A DNA stretch of 64,000 nt from Sipunculus nudus (lineage: Eukaryota; Annelida; Sipuncula; Golfingiida; Sipunculidae): the NCBI GenBank assembly GCA_026874595.1, contig CM049320.1, positions 47,320,714-47,384,713 of the forward strand. Direction: 5' to 3'. The translations under genes and the position numbers were made by a program. Of the stretch, positions 9,102 to 18,097 are shown in pieces. Position 1 is the first letter of the stretch; each line of letters begins with the position of its first letter. The notes under the pieces were generated by a model, which saw only the letters and a program-made list of their open reading frames with translations, made no database searches and was not told where the DNA came from.

Positions 9102-9974
9102 ATGGCAACGTCACGACCTTACACGTTAATGGAAAAAACCCAGGCCTACTTCAAAAGATTCAAGAAAAAAGGAGTGGTGGTTCAGGTACTGCCTGACTTG
9201 GAAAAGCTGAAAAAGAAGAAAACTTATGAAGCGTTGTACAGTATATTTGAACCGCTGTTGGACGAATGGAAAAAAACTTTAACCGAAGAATGTTTCGCTC
9301 AAGTTAACATGATTTCACCAGGTCTACAAAACAAAGCATTCAATACAAAATGGTTGCGCAAAGAAGATTTAACATTAGAATACATCATGACGCAAGTAGA
9401 GAAAACTTTAAACAGCAATGAACATTTTCGCCTTACCCCAGACTTTGAAATGGAATTGAAGACGGTAGAAATACCTGAATCAGTCGGAGGGCCCTGCAAA
9501 CAAGTCTGGCAAAAGAACCCACGTACTTATTTGGATCCTGGGAAAATATCTCGTGCATACCAACGGGAAGATTGTTTTATTGCCGCTTTTATATTAATGG
9601 ATTGGAACAATCAAAACAGATTTCCACGCCAGTGGCGCACGCGATCTTTATCGAAAGCCCTGTTGAAAGAATTGGACACAGAAGTTAAAAGAATTAAGAA
9701 AGACGCAAAAATCACCCGTTCTCGAGTGAGCATCAGTGAAATGAAACGGATCAGTGAATTGTTTCCTGACAAGAACATCTTGGTTTTTCATGATGAAGGG
9801 GATCAAGTTTTGTTTCGATCAGCAAACTGGTCGTCAGAGAAACCTACAGTTTTGATTTTGCCTAATGATGGGCATGCATGGGGAATTTTAAAAATCAAAA
9901 ATCATTTATCCAAAACAAGTGATTTTTGTATAGTGTGTTTTAAATACATGGGGAAAAAATGCACCAGTGTGTAG
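9102..9974 (+). CDS. PolB N-terminal segment with OTU-like domain, cut off by a frameshift
   Basis: I chose ATG 9102 (strong context 'agccATGG', 42 bp below a TATA box) over the upstream in-frame ATG at 8988, which precedes the TATA. About residues 165-285 run from 'REDCFIAAFIL' to 'ILPNDGHAWGIL', matching the Cys...His layout of the OTU-like domain that precedes the zinc cluster in many Polinton polymerases. 'FCIVCFKYMG' then begins that zinc cluster but the frame ends at 9974. The reading continues -1 after an A6 run (9954-9959), so this is the front of the polymerase gene and not an independent protein. Protease activity of the domain is speculative. Confidence 0.75.
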   Translation: MATSRPYTLMEKTQAYFKRFKKKGVVVQVLPDLEKLKKKKTYEALYSIFEPLLDEWKKTLTEECFAQVNMISPGLQNKAFNTKWLRKEDLTLEYIMTQVEKTLNSNEHFRLTPDFEMELKTVEIPESVGGPCKQVWQKNPRTYLDPGKISRAYQREDCFIAAFILMDWNNQNRFPRQWRTRSLSKALLKELDTEVKRIKKDAKITRSRVSISEMKRISELFPDKNILVFHDEGDQVLFRSANWSSEKPTVLILPNDGHAWGILKIKNHLSKTSDFCIVCFKYMGKKCTSV

Positions 9975-10080
9975 GCGTGTGTAAAATGTGCGGTTTAGCA
10001 CCTAAGTGTAAATTCAATGAAGACAAAGACAAATTAATGAAGTGCAGCGATTGCGGGTTTTATGGGTTTACGGGGAAAAC
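9954..10080 (+). pseudogene. PolB zinc-cluster linker in a third frame, between two frameshifts
   Basis: From about 9959 the -1 frame reads 'HQCVGVCKMCGLAP' and 'MKCSDCGFYGF', the CxxC-rich linker normally joining the OTU-like and exonuclease regions of Polinton PolB. Near 10066-10078 the sense moves by the same amount into the frame of the main polymerase ORF ('GENCFNKHKK'). Each step fits loss of one base, at A6 and near 'acggggaaaa'. The lesions interrupt an otherwise collinear gene. Confidence 0.75.
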
Positions 10081-12840
10081 TGTTTTAACAAACATAAGAA
10101 ATCCATCTCAGGGAAATCGAGCACGTGTAAAAAAAGAAAAATCTGTGAAAACTGTGGGCAGATTTTATATGATGCCAAACATCAATGTGGTTTTTACAAA
10201 TGCAATATTTGTCACATGGATGTCGCTGTGGGTACGGCCCATTCGTGTTACATGAAACCTTTGAAATCAAATTACGTGGATTCAAAACTCCCCCGCCCGT
10301 ACCTATTTTGGGATACGGAAGCCATGCAATCCCCGCCGAATGAAAAAGGCATATCGGTGCACACGGTCAATGCCATCGTAGCCCATTACGTGTGCGAATT
10401 TTGTTTACAAAAAATTCATATGGAAGACGTTCTCCGCGCGGACTCACAAAATTGTAAATGCGGGCGATTTCAGTTTAAAGATGTAAATTCGTTTTTTGAT
10501 TGGATGTTCCACGATATGCGTTATTGGTCAGAGAGAACCACTATATGTTTTGCTCATAACTTCGGTGGGTACGACGGCGGTTTCCTGCAACAGTATCTGA
10601 TTTCAAAAGGATGGGCGGCCGATTACATCATTGCCCGCGGGTTACGGGTCATCACTATGAGAGCGAAATGGGTAGACTTTAAAGATTCGTTGAATTTGAT
10701 CCCCATCGCATTAGCGAAATTCCCTAAAGCGTTCGGTTTAACTGAATTGAAGAAAGGGTATTTTCCGTACATGTTCAACACCATGGAAAATGATGATTAT
10801 GAAGGCCCGATGCCTGAGAAAAGATTTTTCAAACAAAACGGGAACGCGGAATTCGATCAGTGGTATGAAGACAAAGTCAAATCAGGTTATATTTGGAACC
10901 ATCAGCAAGAATTGTTTGAGTATTGTAACAGCGATGTAGAATTATTAAAACAAGGGTGTTTGAAATTTCGGGAAACGTACCATTTGAAAACGGGGTTTGA
11001 TATATTCTTGCACTCTTCCACTCTTCCTGCGGCTTGCATGTATGATTACCGGTTAAATTATTTAAAGCCCAATCAAATCGCCATGATCCCGCCTTTGATT
11101 TCACGCACTCATGTATCCGAGAAAGCGAACCAATGGTTGGATGAATTACAAGTGAACACGCCGTACAAAATTCACCGCGGTGAAGACAATTGGAACGCAA
11201 AAGAATGTCAGATTCAATTATGTGACGGGAAATACGTAACCGTGGATGGGTACTGCCCTGAAACCTTCACCGTGTATGAATTTAACGGGTGTATTTGGCA
11301 CGGATGCCCTGTATGCACGGATCCTGAAGGTACGGTGCCGAATTCCAACTTGGTCAATTACCAAGCGCACGCTCACCAAATGAAAAAAGAATCGAAATTG
11401 CGTATGACCGGTTATTCAGTGGTATCCATTTGGGAACACACGTACGTCCCCCGGAAATCTATCGAGGTAAAAAAACATTTACAACCGCGAGACGCTTTTT
11501 TCGGTGGGAGGACCAATGCAACGTGTTTGTACAAGAAAATCACTAACGCGGATGAAAGGATCGATTATTATGACGTGACATCCTTGTACCCGTATGTACA
11601 AAAAAACAACAAGTACCCTGTGGGTGAACCGAAAGTGGTGATGAAACCTACATTAGAAAGATTGAACCAATCCCCGGGTGGAATTTTTTGTGGTAAATTT
11701 CTACCTCCCAAGAATTTGTTCAATCCGGTATTGCCGTACCGTGCGTGCAATAAATTGATGTTTCCCCTATGCGCGAAATGTGCGGAAACGTGTAACCAAA
11801 GGGAAAAATGCCAGCATAAAGAAAGCGAGCGTGTTTTGGTAGGGTCTTGGTGCATTCCCGAAGTCAAAACAGCTTTGGAGAAAGGATATGAATTAATAGA
11901 GGGGTATGAAATGTGGGAATGGGAAAATTGGGAATTCATTTTCGGCCCATACATCGAGAAATGGTATGTGGAGAAAACCCAGGCTTCAGGTTGGCCTACA
12001 GACGACCCGATGGAACGTACAGAGTATGTGAAATTGTTGAAAGAGAAACAAGGCATTACCATTGATCCTGATAAAGTCGCCCATAACCCAGCATTACGGT
12101 TTGTTGCCAAACAAGCCTTGAACACCTTGTGGGGAAAGTTTGGTCAAAAAGACGGGCAAGTTAAAAAAGTGCAAGTGACCGATTACGATGAATTGATCAA
12201 CATATTAGATGATCCGACAGCAGATGTATTGGACATTGTGAATCTGGGCGAACACGTTGTGCAAGTAGAATGGAAGAAAACCGAAGACGACTACGATTTG
12301 GGCCGTACCAACAATGTGGTGATAGCTGCTTTTACGACCTGTTATGGTCGAATGGAACTGTACAAAATTTTAGATTTTTTGCAGGAAAGGGTATTGTATT
12401 TCGACACTGATTCCGTGATATTTTATTCAGGGCCCAACGACCTACCGTTACCGACGGGGCCGTTGATGGGGGATTTAACAGATGAGTTGGATGGTGGGAA
12501 GATTGTAGAATTTGTGAGTGGGGGACCCAAGAATTATGGGTATTTGGGGGTAGACAGAAACGGGAAGAAAATGGCGTGTCAGAAAGCCCGAGGGTTTCAA
12601 ATTGAAGGGAAGGTGGATTTTTATGATTTAAAGAATATGGTTGATGCTTTATTGAAGGGTGAGGTACAGACCCCAATGAATGTCCCTATTGAATTCCATG
12701 TGTTACGGGATAAGCAAGGCAATGTGAAATCCATGCAATTGGATAAAATGTATACAGCTGTATATGACAAACGCCGGTTTTGGCGTGAAGGCGATGGTCT
12801 TGATATGTACACTACATTTCCTTATGGTTTTTCAAAATAA
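10042..12840 (+). CDS. polB: Protein-primed family B DNA polymerase, main part
   Basis: This enzyme replicates the linear element from protein-primed ends. After the rest of the Cys-rich cluster ('CENCGQILYDAKHQCG') come the 3'-5' exonuclease motifs ExoI 'FWDTEA' (~10306), ExoII 'HNFGGYDGG' (~10555) and ExoIII 'YCNSDVELL' (~10921). The polymerase motifs follow: A 'DVTSLYPYV' (~11571), B 'KQALNTLWGKFG' (~12109) and C 'YFDTDS' (~12398). All catalytic acidic residues are present. The ATG at 10042 is only the first in this frame: the true gene begins at 9102 and is interrupted by two frameshifts, giving an expected length of about 1,245 residues. The stop codon overlaps an AATAAA. Confidence 0.95.
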   Translation: MQRLRVLWVYGENCFNKHKKSISGKSSTCKKRKICENCGQILYDAKHQCGFYKCNICHMDVAVGTAHSCYMKPLKSNYVDSKLPRPYLFWDTEAMQSPPNEKGISVHTVNAIVAHYVCEFCLQKIHMEDVLRADSQNCKCGRFQFKDVNSFFDWMFHDMRYWSERTTICFAHNFGGYDGGFLQQYLISKGWAADYIIARGLRVITMRAKWVDFKDSLNLIPIALAKFPKAFGLTELKKGYFPYMFNTMENDDYEGPMPEKRFFKQNGNAEFDQWYEDKVKSGYIWNHQQELFEYCNSDVELLKQGCLKFRETYHLKTGFDIFLHSSTLPAACMYDYRLNYLKPNQIAMIPPLISRTHVSEKANQWLDELQVNTPYKIHRGEDNWNAKECQIQLCDGKYVTVDGYCPETFTVYEFNGCIWHGCPVCTDPEGTVPNSNLVNYQAHAHQMKKESKLRMTGYSVVSIWEHTYVPRKSIEVKKHLQPRDAFFGGRTNATCLYKKITNADERIDYYDVTSLYPYVQKNNKYPVGEPKVVMKPTLERLNQSPGGIFCGKFLPPKNLFNPVLPYRACNKLMFPLCAKCAETCNQREKCQHKESERVLVGSWCIPEVKTALEKGYELIEGYEMWEWENWEFIFGPYIEKWYVEKTQASGWPTDDPMERTEYVKLLKEKQGITIDPDKVAHNPALRFVAKQALNTLWGKFGQKDGQVKKVQVTDYDELINILDDPTADVLDIVNLGEHVVQVEWKKTEDDYDLGRTNNVVIAAFTTCYGRMELYKILDFLQERVLYFDTDSVIFYSGPNDLPLPTGPLMGDLTDELDGGKIVEFVSGGPKNYGYLGVDRNGKKMACQKARGFQIEGKVDFYDLKNMVDALLKGEVQTPMNVPIEFHVLRDKQGNVKSMQLDKMYTAVYDKRRFWREGDGLDMYTTFPYGFSK

Positions 12841-12841
12841 A
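12836..12841 (+). terminator. Polyadenylation signal overlapping the PolB stop codon
   Basis: AATAAA includes the TAA stop and is followed by a GT-rich stretch (gtttgtgtgt), a typical downstream element. The next gene's TATA box starts 10 bp later. Confidence 0.6.
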
Positions 12842-12850
12842 GTTTGTGTG

Positions 12851-12858
12851 TATAAATA
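12851..12858 (+). promoter_or_regulatory. TATA box (TATAAATA) of the packaging ATPase
   Basis: It lies 36 bp upstream of ATG 12887 and excludes the upstream in-frame codons as start sites. Confidence 0.65.
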
Positions 12859-12886
12859 TCTGTGTGGTCATTGTTTTTTTCAAAAG

Positions 12887-13507
12887 ATGTGGTACAAATT
12901 CCATCATCCGTTTACCATGTTGATCGCCGGACCAACCTCGTCCGGGAAAACAGTGTGGGTGTGCAAGTTGATCAAACATATGACTGAAATGATTGATCCG
13001 GTACCTGAACGAGTGCTGTGGTGTTATGCCGAACCTCAAGCCATTTATACCGAGTTAAAACAAATGTTAAAAGATAAAATATTTTTTCAAGAAGGGTTAC
13101 CTCCGAGAAATATAAAAGCCGGAACGTTATTAGTCATCGACGATTTGATGCGAGAAAGCGGTGTAGAAACAGCAAAAATATTTGAAAAAGGAAGCCATCA
13201 CAGAAACATATCTATTATCTTTATCGCTCAAAATTTATTTCATCAGAAAAAAGAACAACGGGACATTTCGTTAAATTCGCATTACATGGTGTTAATGAAA
13301 AATCCACGGGACCGTTTACAATTTGAATCGTTAGCCCGTCAAGTTTACCCCACCAAAGCAAAAGAATTACGTCACATTTATGAAGATGCTACAAAAGAAC
13401 CGCACGGGTATTTGTTGTTAGATTTTACGCAGAGGTGCCCGGATGAATACCGGTTAAGAACAAAAATATTCCCTGACGAAGAACATATTTATTATCAACC
13501 AGAATGA
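12887..13507 (+). CDS. A32/FtsK-type genome-packaging ATPase (206 aa)
   Basis: This is the NTPase thought to pump DNA into capsids of Polinton-type viruses. Walker A is 'GPTSSGKT' near residue 17 and Walker B is 'LLVIDDLM' near residue 84; a sensor-like 'IFIAQNLF' follows. The size fits the Polinton ATP gene. The start MWYKFHHPF is set by the TATA box at 12851; longer in-frame extensions would lie within the end of polB. The stop overlaps the next ATG as ATGA. It appears intact. Confidence 0.92.
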   Translation: MWYKFHHPFTMLIAGPTSSGKTVWVCKLIKHMTEMIDPVPERVLWCYAEPQAIYTELKQMLKDKIFFQEGLPPRNIKAGTLLVIDDLMRESGVETAKIFEKGSHHRNISIIFIAQNLFHQKKEQRDISLNSHYMVLMKNPRDRLQFESLARQVYPTKAKELRHIYEDATKEPHGYLLLDFTQRCPDEYRLRTKIFPDEEHIYYQPE

Positions 13508-16038
13508 TTCCGTTTGCGGTACATATTGCCGGGGTGACGGTGGTAGCGGTGATAGAACTTTTAATTGAGTTGGCCGTGCAAGCCATCGAATGGGGTGTGG
13601 AAGAATTATTCAGATACATCCAATGGAAAAGGGCTGGTATGCCATCATCAGATGCCAGTCAGAAAAAAGGATGGTTACAAATCGAAGGCAACTACCGTGT
13701 GTTTTGGCCCCCTCCGGATTCTTACGTTTTCAGTTTACACGACATTTATGTGAAACAGAAAACAAATAAAAAAGGATATTTAAAAACGAGGTTAGCTTTT
13801 GTCAAACAAAAAGATAAAACATTTAAAATCCGTTTAGTGAAAGTGCGAAAATCACAATTGGAAGGCCGTATGCAGACCAGCAATGATGCGGGGAGACCGA
13901 TTATTTTAGATGCGGATACATCTCAGAAAGTGATTGATTGGTTTAATGAGTCTAAAATTGTTGACCGATGGATTGTCGTCAATACTTTAATGTTGGTCTA
14001 CCTTCAATTTCCTTGGCATTTATGGTATTCAGCATTAATCAATCAACCTTTAGAAGCAAGGTACGTCCCATCATTAACCGAAAAATGGGGAAATAAAGAT
14101 CCACGGTACCAAACATATTATGACCGTTACAATTCAAACGGGAAACATTACTGGGCCTACCATAAACGTATCAACGGGAAAACTTATATGCGCGTGGATA
14201 TCCCGTTACCCATTGAAGAATTAAATGTTAAAGGGTATATCACCGAAGGCAAACGTGTCCCGTGTTTAACGAGAGACCCGACCTCTAGAAAATATCTAGA
14301 TATAGGGAAATCGGAATGGTACCATCAATTTTTTATTGACATGGAAAAAGGTAAAAAATATCGGGAAGAATTTATGAATGAATTAACAGAAAAAGAAATG
14401 TTAGGAAAATCTCCGTTCAGTGGAAATAAAAATTTAGAAGATTTTGGAATCCGACCTGTGCCGGGCTTGAGTTCACCGACTAACCGTACTAAAATAACAA
14501 AATATGGTTGGGCTCATAAAGACGATGGGATTTGGATAGAAGAACCGTTTATCAATATATATTTACCTCAATATTATAATATTCACACCAGATATTATAA
14601 GAAAAAAACGGTGATGATGAAAGTGATTAATAAAGTGCGATTAGCCATACAAAATGAAATGTTTCAATTGTGGCGTCCGGTATGGTGGAAAATCAACGGT
14701 CCTGACGCCCCTGGGTTTGAAAACGAAATGGAAGGAGACCCGTTTTGGGGTGTATCGTTTGATCAGTACGGGACCTTATTTGAATTACCCATACCCCATT
14801 TTTACCATCCTCCTCATTTACGTCAAGAATTATTAGAAATCCGTGAAAGTTTTCATATGGACGCAAAACTGTTATCCATGCCAGCTTTTCATAAAACCCG
14901 CCCAGAATCGCGGACGTATAAAGCGTATAAACAACTACAACCGTATCAAAATTGGACTTGGTACTTATTACATGCGGAGTATGGTATTTCTGAACAAATT
15001 AAACGAAACACACAATTAGATTATCACGGGTTAAAAATGTATTATAACATTTTAAGAGAACGCGGGCAGGAAGTAGAAAATTTACCGGATATGCCGGGAA
15101 AAATACCTATGAAGATTCATTGGCTATTAGAATACATTTTAACGGACGAAACCGTGGATTTGGATACGTCGTATTCCCCGTGGTACAAATTATTTAACGA
15201 AGATCAAGTCCGAAAATATCGCAGTAAATATTTAAAAGTAAGAAAATATGATTTAGTTTTAAAATTATTTTATGAACGGGATAAAATCGGAGTGGCTGAT
15301 AAAGCCGTGTTGGGAGAAATTATGGGATTAGCCCGACCGTTTATCGGTGCACCCACGTGGGATCCGATGAATCCGTTACCAGAAATTCCTGAATTATACC
15401 CTTCTTGGAAAAAAATGGAAACGATGAAACGACAATTATGGTTAAACGAAACAGAACTGGATTTAGCAAAAGAATGTTTAATTCAAGTGACTCATTTTTT
15501 TCGTACATATTCTTATTTCGATACTCGCGAAGACGACCATAATCCCGCGCGCCGACCTTGGGCGAAACTGTATAAGAGGGTAAACCGTTGGTTGAAAGAA
15601 TTATGGCAGTTTGAAACAGAAGTGTATTTTGTGCATGGCTTTCCACAACCAGGGTTTTGGCGTCATCCAGCTCCCGAAAAAGATTACGGGAAAGGACAAG
15701 ATGTAGGATATTGGAAAAAAGAACAAGAAAAAATAAAGAAAGAAATTAAGAAAAAAGAGATTCTAATAACACACGAACAGAAAAAGAGAATCCCGTCCAC
15801 TTGGGATTGGACAACATTAAAGAAAAATTTTTCGGCGTATCACGAGAATAAAGAACGTGTGCGCGCGTTAGATTTAATAAGAAAAAAACAACAAGTTAAC
15901 AGTAAAGTGGAAGACAGTCCTGAAAAGAAACGGGCTCGAATAGAATACCGTGAAAAAATGAGAGCTTGGTATTCGGTAGGAAAATCAGAACCAAATAAAC
16001 CGGTTGACACGGGGAAAGGAAGGACGGTAGGAGTATAA
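13504..16038 (+). CDS. Unknown 844-aa protein with hydrophobic N-terminus
   Basis: The ATG overlaps the ATPase stop (ATGA), so it may be translated from the same message; no TATA box is apparent. Residues ~4-30 (IPFAVHIAGVTVVAVIELLI...) form a hydrophobic helix, then comes a long Trp/Tyr-rich, charged body with many aromatic-Pro turns (FWPPPDSY, LQFPWHLWY, HFYHPPHL) and a Lys/Glu-rich, probably coiled C-terminus (~710-800). It is the largest single intact ORF after PolB and the most conspicuous unknown in the late block. The context between packaging ATPase and core protein suggests a virion or membrane-associated component. I recognise no enzyme motif or family. Confidence 0.8.
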   Translation: MIPFAVHIAGVTVVAVIELLIELAVQAIEWGVEELFRYIQWKRAGMPSSDASQKKGWLQIEGNYRVFWPPPDSYVFSLHDIYVKQKTNKKGYLKTRLAFVKQKDKTFKIRLVKVRKSQLEGRMQTSNDAGRPIILDADTSQKVIDWFNESKIVDRWIVVNTLMLVYLQFPWHLWYSALINQPLEARYVPSLTEKWGNKDPRYQTYYDRYNSNGKHYWAYHKRINGKTYMRVDIPLPIEELNVKGYITEGKRVPCLTRDPTSRKYLDIGKSEWYHQFFIDMEKGKKYREEFMNELTEKEMLGKSPFSGNKNLEDFGIRPVPGLSSPTNRTKITKYGWAHKDDGIWIEEPFINIYLPQYYNIHTRYYKKKTVMMKVINKVRLAIQNEMFQLWRPVWWKINGPDAPGFENEMEGDPFWGVSFDQYGTLFELPIPHFYHPPHLRQELLEIRESFHMDAKLLSMPAFHKTRPESRTYKAYKQLQPYQNWTWYLLHAEYGISEQIKRNTQLDYHGLKMYYNILRERGQEVENLPDMPGKIPMKIHWLLEYILTDETVDLDTSYSPWYKLFNEDQVRKYRSKYLKVRKYDLVLKLFYERDKIGVADKAVLGEIMGLARPFIGAPTWDPMNPLPEIPELYPSWKKMETMKRQLWLNETELDLAKECLIQVTHFFRTYSYFDTREDDHNPARRPWAKLYKRVNRWLKELWQFETEVYFVHGFPQPGFWRHPAPEKDYGKGQDVGYWKKEQEKIKKEIKKKEILITHEQKKRIPSTWDWTTLKKNFSAYHENKERVRALDLIRKKQQVNSKVEDSPEKKRARIEYREKMRAWYSVGKSEPNKPVDTGKGRTVGV

Positions 16039-16040
16039 AA
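16034..16040 (+). promoter_or_regulatory. TATA box (TATAAAA) of the basic core-like gene
   Basis: It overlaps the stop codon of the preceding 844-aa gene and lies 38 bp upstream of ATG 16072. Confidence 0.7.
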
Positions 16041-16071
16041 GAAAGTTATTTAACCGGGATCATACAGAAAA

Positions 16072-17058
16072 ATGGCACGTTTTAGCGTGTTAAAACCACG
16101 AGGTATTTCATCGGTAGGAAGATCTGCTTCAGGATTTTCAAAAGTTGGAATAAGTGGAGCAGCGGGGAAACGTGTATTTCAAAGAGCGGGTCCGAGCAGC
16201 GGTTTAACGCAAGCCGCCAAATTAAGAAGACCTAATTTTAAACCGAATCGTATTCATCCCGCCCGCCCGCCACCCCGTGCCACCGTTGGACAACCACCCG
16301 CCCGGGGCGGTGGACCAGCGCCCGCCCGTCCACCGGGACCTGTACGTCCACCAGCCCAGCCGCGCCCGCCAGGTGTTCCGCCCCGAGCGGGTCCGCCATC
16401 CCGGGCGCCGCCTGTCCGGGGCAGACCGCTGCCTGTCCGGGGACCACCGCCGCCCCATCGTCCGCCTGGTAGCGGTCCCCCGAGGAGAAGACTTCTAGTT
16501 CGTCCTCACGCACGGCCGGCGCCCAGTAGGATTGTTCCTAGAAAACCTCCGATACAACGGGGTCCTCCATTTGCCCAAATGAGACGTCCTCCATTAAAAA
16601 GAAAAGCCCCAATAATATCACAACATCCTAAACCGAAACGGCAAAAAACTATGGCTTCTGTTAAAAGTAAAAGAGGAGTCAGATCAACCCGCGCCCGTCC
16701 TCAACCTCCTAAAGGAAAACGGCCGAGAACACAACAAAAACAACCTAAAAAGACTAAAAAAACATCAAAAAAGGAAGACATCCAGAAAAAACAACAACAA
16801 ATGGAAGAACTTAAGAACAAACGAGAAGAAGCAAAGAAAAAACAACAAATAAGAGAAGAAAAGAAGAAAAAAGAAGCGAAAAAAGACGAACAAAAGAAAA
16901 AAGAAGAGAAGACAGACGAAAAAAAGAGAAAAGACAATGAAGAAAACAAGAAAAATGACAAAAAAAAGAAAAAAAATGAAGAAGAAAAAAAGAAAAAAGA
17001 CGAAGAAGAAAAAAAGAAAAAAGAAGAAGAAGAAAAAAAGAAAAAAAGAAGACGATGA
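16072..17058 (+). CDS. Basic core-like protein, N-terminal segment (Pro/Arg-rich then Lys/Glu-rich)
   Basis: Residues ~60-180 are almost entirely Pro, Arg, Ala and Gly (many RPP/GPP turns); ~190-230 carry NLS-like clusters (KRQK, GKRPRTQQK); ~230-328 are an extreme Lys/Glu coiled-coil tract. Such composition fits a DNA-condensing or core protein of an adenovirus-like virion. The frame stops at 17058 in an abrupt 'KKKKRRR', while the +1 frame continues smoothly as 'KEDDEKMKKEE'. The likely cause is a one-base length change in an A-run near 17036-17047. This ORF and the next (17063-18097) are therefore probably one gene, or a product of slippage on the poly-A tract. Confidence 0.75.
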   Translation: MARFSVLKPRGISSVGRSASGFSKVGISGAAGKRVFQRAGPSSGLTQAAKLRRPNFKPNRIHPARPPPRATVGQPPARGGGPAPARPPGPVRPPAQPRPPGVPPRAGPPSRAPPVRGRPLPVRGPPPPHRPPGSGPPRRRLLVRPHARPAPSRIVPRKPPIQRGPPFAQMRRPPLKRKAPIISQHPKPKRQKTMASVKSKRGVRSTRARPQPPKGKRPRTQQKQPKKTKKTSKKEDIQKKQQQMEELKNKREEAKKKQQIREEKKKKEAKKDEQKKKEEKTDEKKRKDNEENKKNDKKKKKNEEEKKKKDEEEKKKKEEEEKKKKRRR

Positions 17059-17062
17059 GAAA

Positions 17063-18097
17063 ATGAAAAAAGAAGAAGAAAAGAAAAAAAAGAAGAAAAA
17101 ATATAAAAAATGGGTACAAAGATTAGCAGGAGCTGCTGTATTTGCTGGATCAACATATTTGATGACACAAGGAAAAATGAATTTGAATGATCATCAAAAT
17201 AAACAAGGTGCTAATGAGCAAATGAATTCTGCAGCAAATGGAACTGGTGCTATGTTATCCCAAGGAGTGGTTCCTATTGGTGGAAACCAATACACTGTCC
17301 CTGCAGAATCCCGTGAAAATTTTTCACAAATGGCAGAAGGATACAATAAAATGGCAGAAACATTAGAAAAATCAGATGCCGCAGGTAAATTTCCAGCGCA
17401 GGAAAAAAAGATTGAAAAATTACAAGAAAAAGTAAATGATTATTTAGAAAATAAAAATATAAAAGAAGGAAAAGAAGAATTACAAAACTTAAAAAATGCT
17501 TTGGATAAAGTGCAAGACAGTATTGACAGTAAAGCTAAAAAAGTTCAAAGCGGAATAAAAAAAGTTAAAAAATTAGGATATAAAGCAGCAGCGAAAAAGA
17601 CTTTGAAAAAAGTGGTACAAAGTAAAGAAGGACAAGTCATATTAAAGGGTGTCCAAAACGAAGCTTTAAAAAGTATGGGAATTGAAGGAATTGAACAAAT
17701 GGCACCGGATATTTTAGGAAATGCCGCTACAAGTTTCGGTGTGGATAAAGAAGTTGGGGAAATGGCAGGTAATATGTTAAATAATATTATTTCTCAACAA
17801 TTGCAAAGGCAAACGAAATTTTATAAAAAAACAGAACAACCACGGGTAAAAGATGTGGCGAGTGGTTTAGGGATGAATGAAAACACCACACGATCTATAG
17901 CTAAAGCGTACGGGCAAGGAGTAGAGCAAGCGATAGCTATGGCTCCTAAAACCACTTATACATTAGGAAAAGTCGCTAAACGGATTGGTTCAAAAGCGGC
18001 TCGAAAACGTCCTATAGGAACAGGAACGACATCCGACATGTTGAAGATATATAATGAAGGGCAATCGACTTTAAGTCGTATTTCAAAAGCGAAATGA
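17063..18097 (+). CDS. Basic core-like protein, C-terminal segment (344 aa from first ATG in frame)
   Basis: After a poly-Lys/Glu start there is one hydrophobic stretch (WVQRLAGAAVFAGSTYLM), then Ala/Gln/Lys-rich helices ('EKKIEKLQEKVNDYLENK', 'KVKKLGYKAAAKKTLKKVV') and a basic C-terminus. It may associate with membrane or DNA inside the virion. Sense extends upstream in this frame across the A-rich tract to about 16937, supporting continuity with the 16072 ORF after a frameshift. The stop overlaps the next ATG (ATGA at 18094). No family is recognised. Confidence 0.7.
   Translation: MKKEEEKKKKKKKYKKWVQRLAGAAVFAGSTYLMTQGKMNLNDHQNKQGANEQMNSAANGTGAMLSQGVVPIGGNQYTVPAESRENFSQMAEGYNKMAETLEKSDAAGKFPAQEKKIEKLQEKVNDYLENKNIKEGKEELQNLKNALDKVQDSIDSKAKKVQSGIKKVKKLGYKAAAKKTLKKVVQSKEGQVILKGVQNEALKSMGIEGIEQMAPDILGNAATSFGVDKEVGEMAGNMLNNIISQQLQRQTKFYKKTEQPRVKDVASGLGMNENTTRSIAKAYGQGVEQAIAMAPKTTYTLGKVAKRIGSKAARKRPIGTGTTSDMLKIYNEGQSTLSRISKAK

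Noticed and set aside
9951-9975. Programmed -1 frameshifting in PolB at GGGAAAAAATG
   Set aside because: There is no proper X XXY YYZ heptamer in the zero frame, no obvious following stem, and a second frameshift of the same kind occurs 110 bp later; damage or sequencing error is simpler.
16701-17168. Phe/Ser-rich antisense frames of 100-155 codons
   Set aside because: They are complements of the Lys/Glu tract and have no protein-like features.
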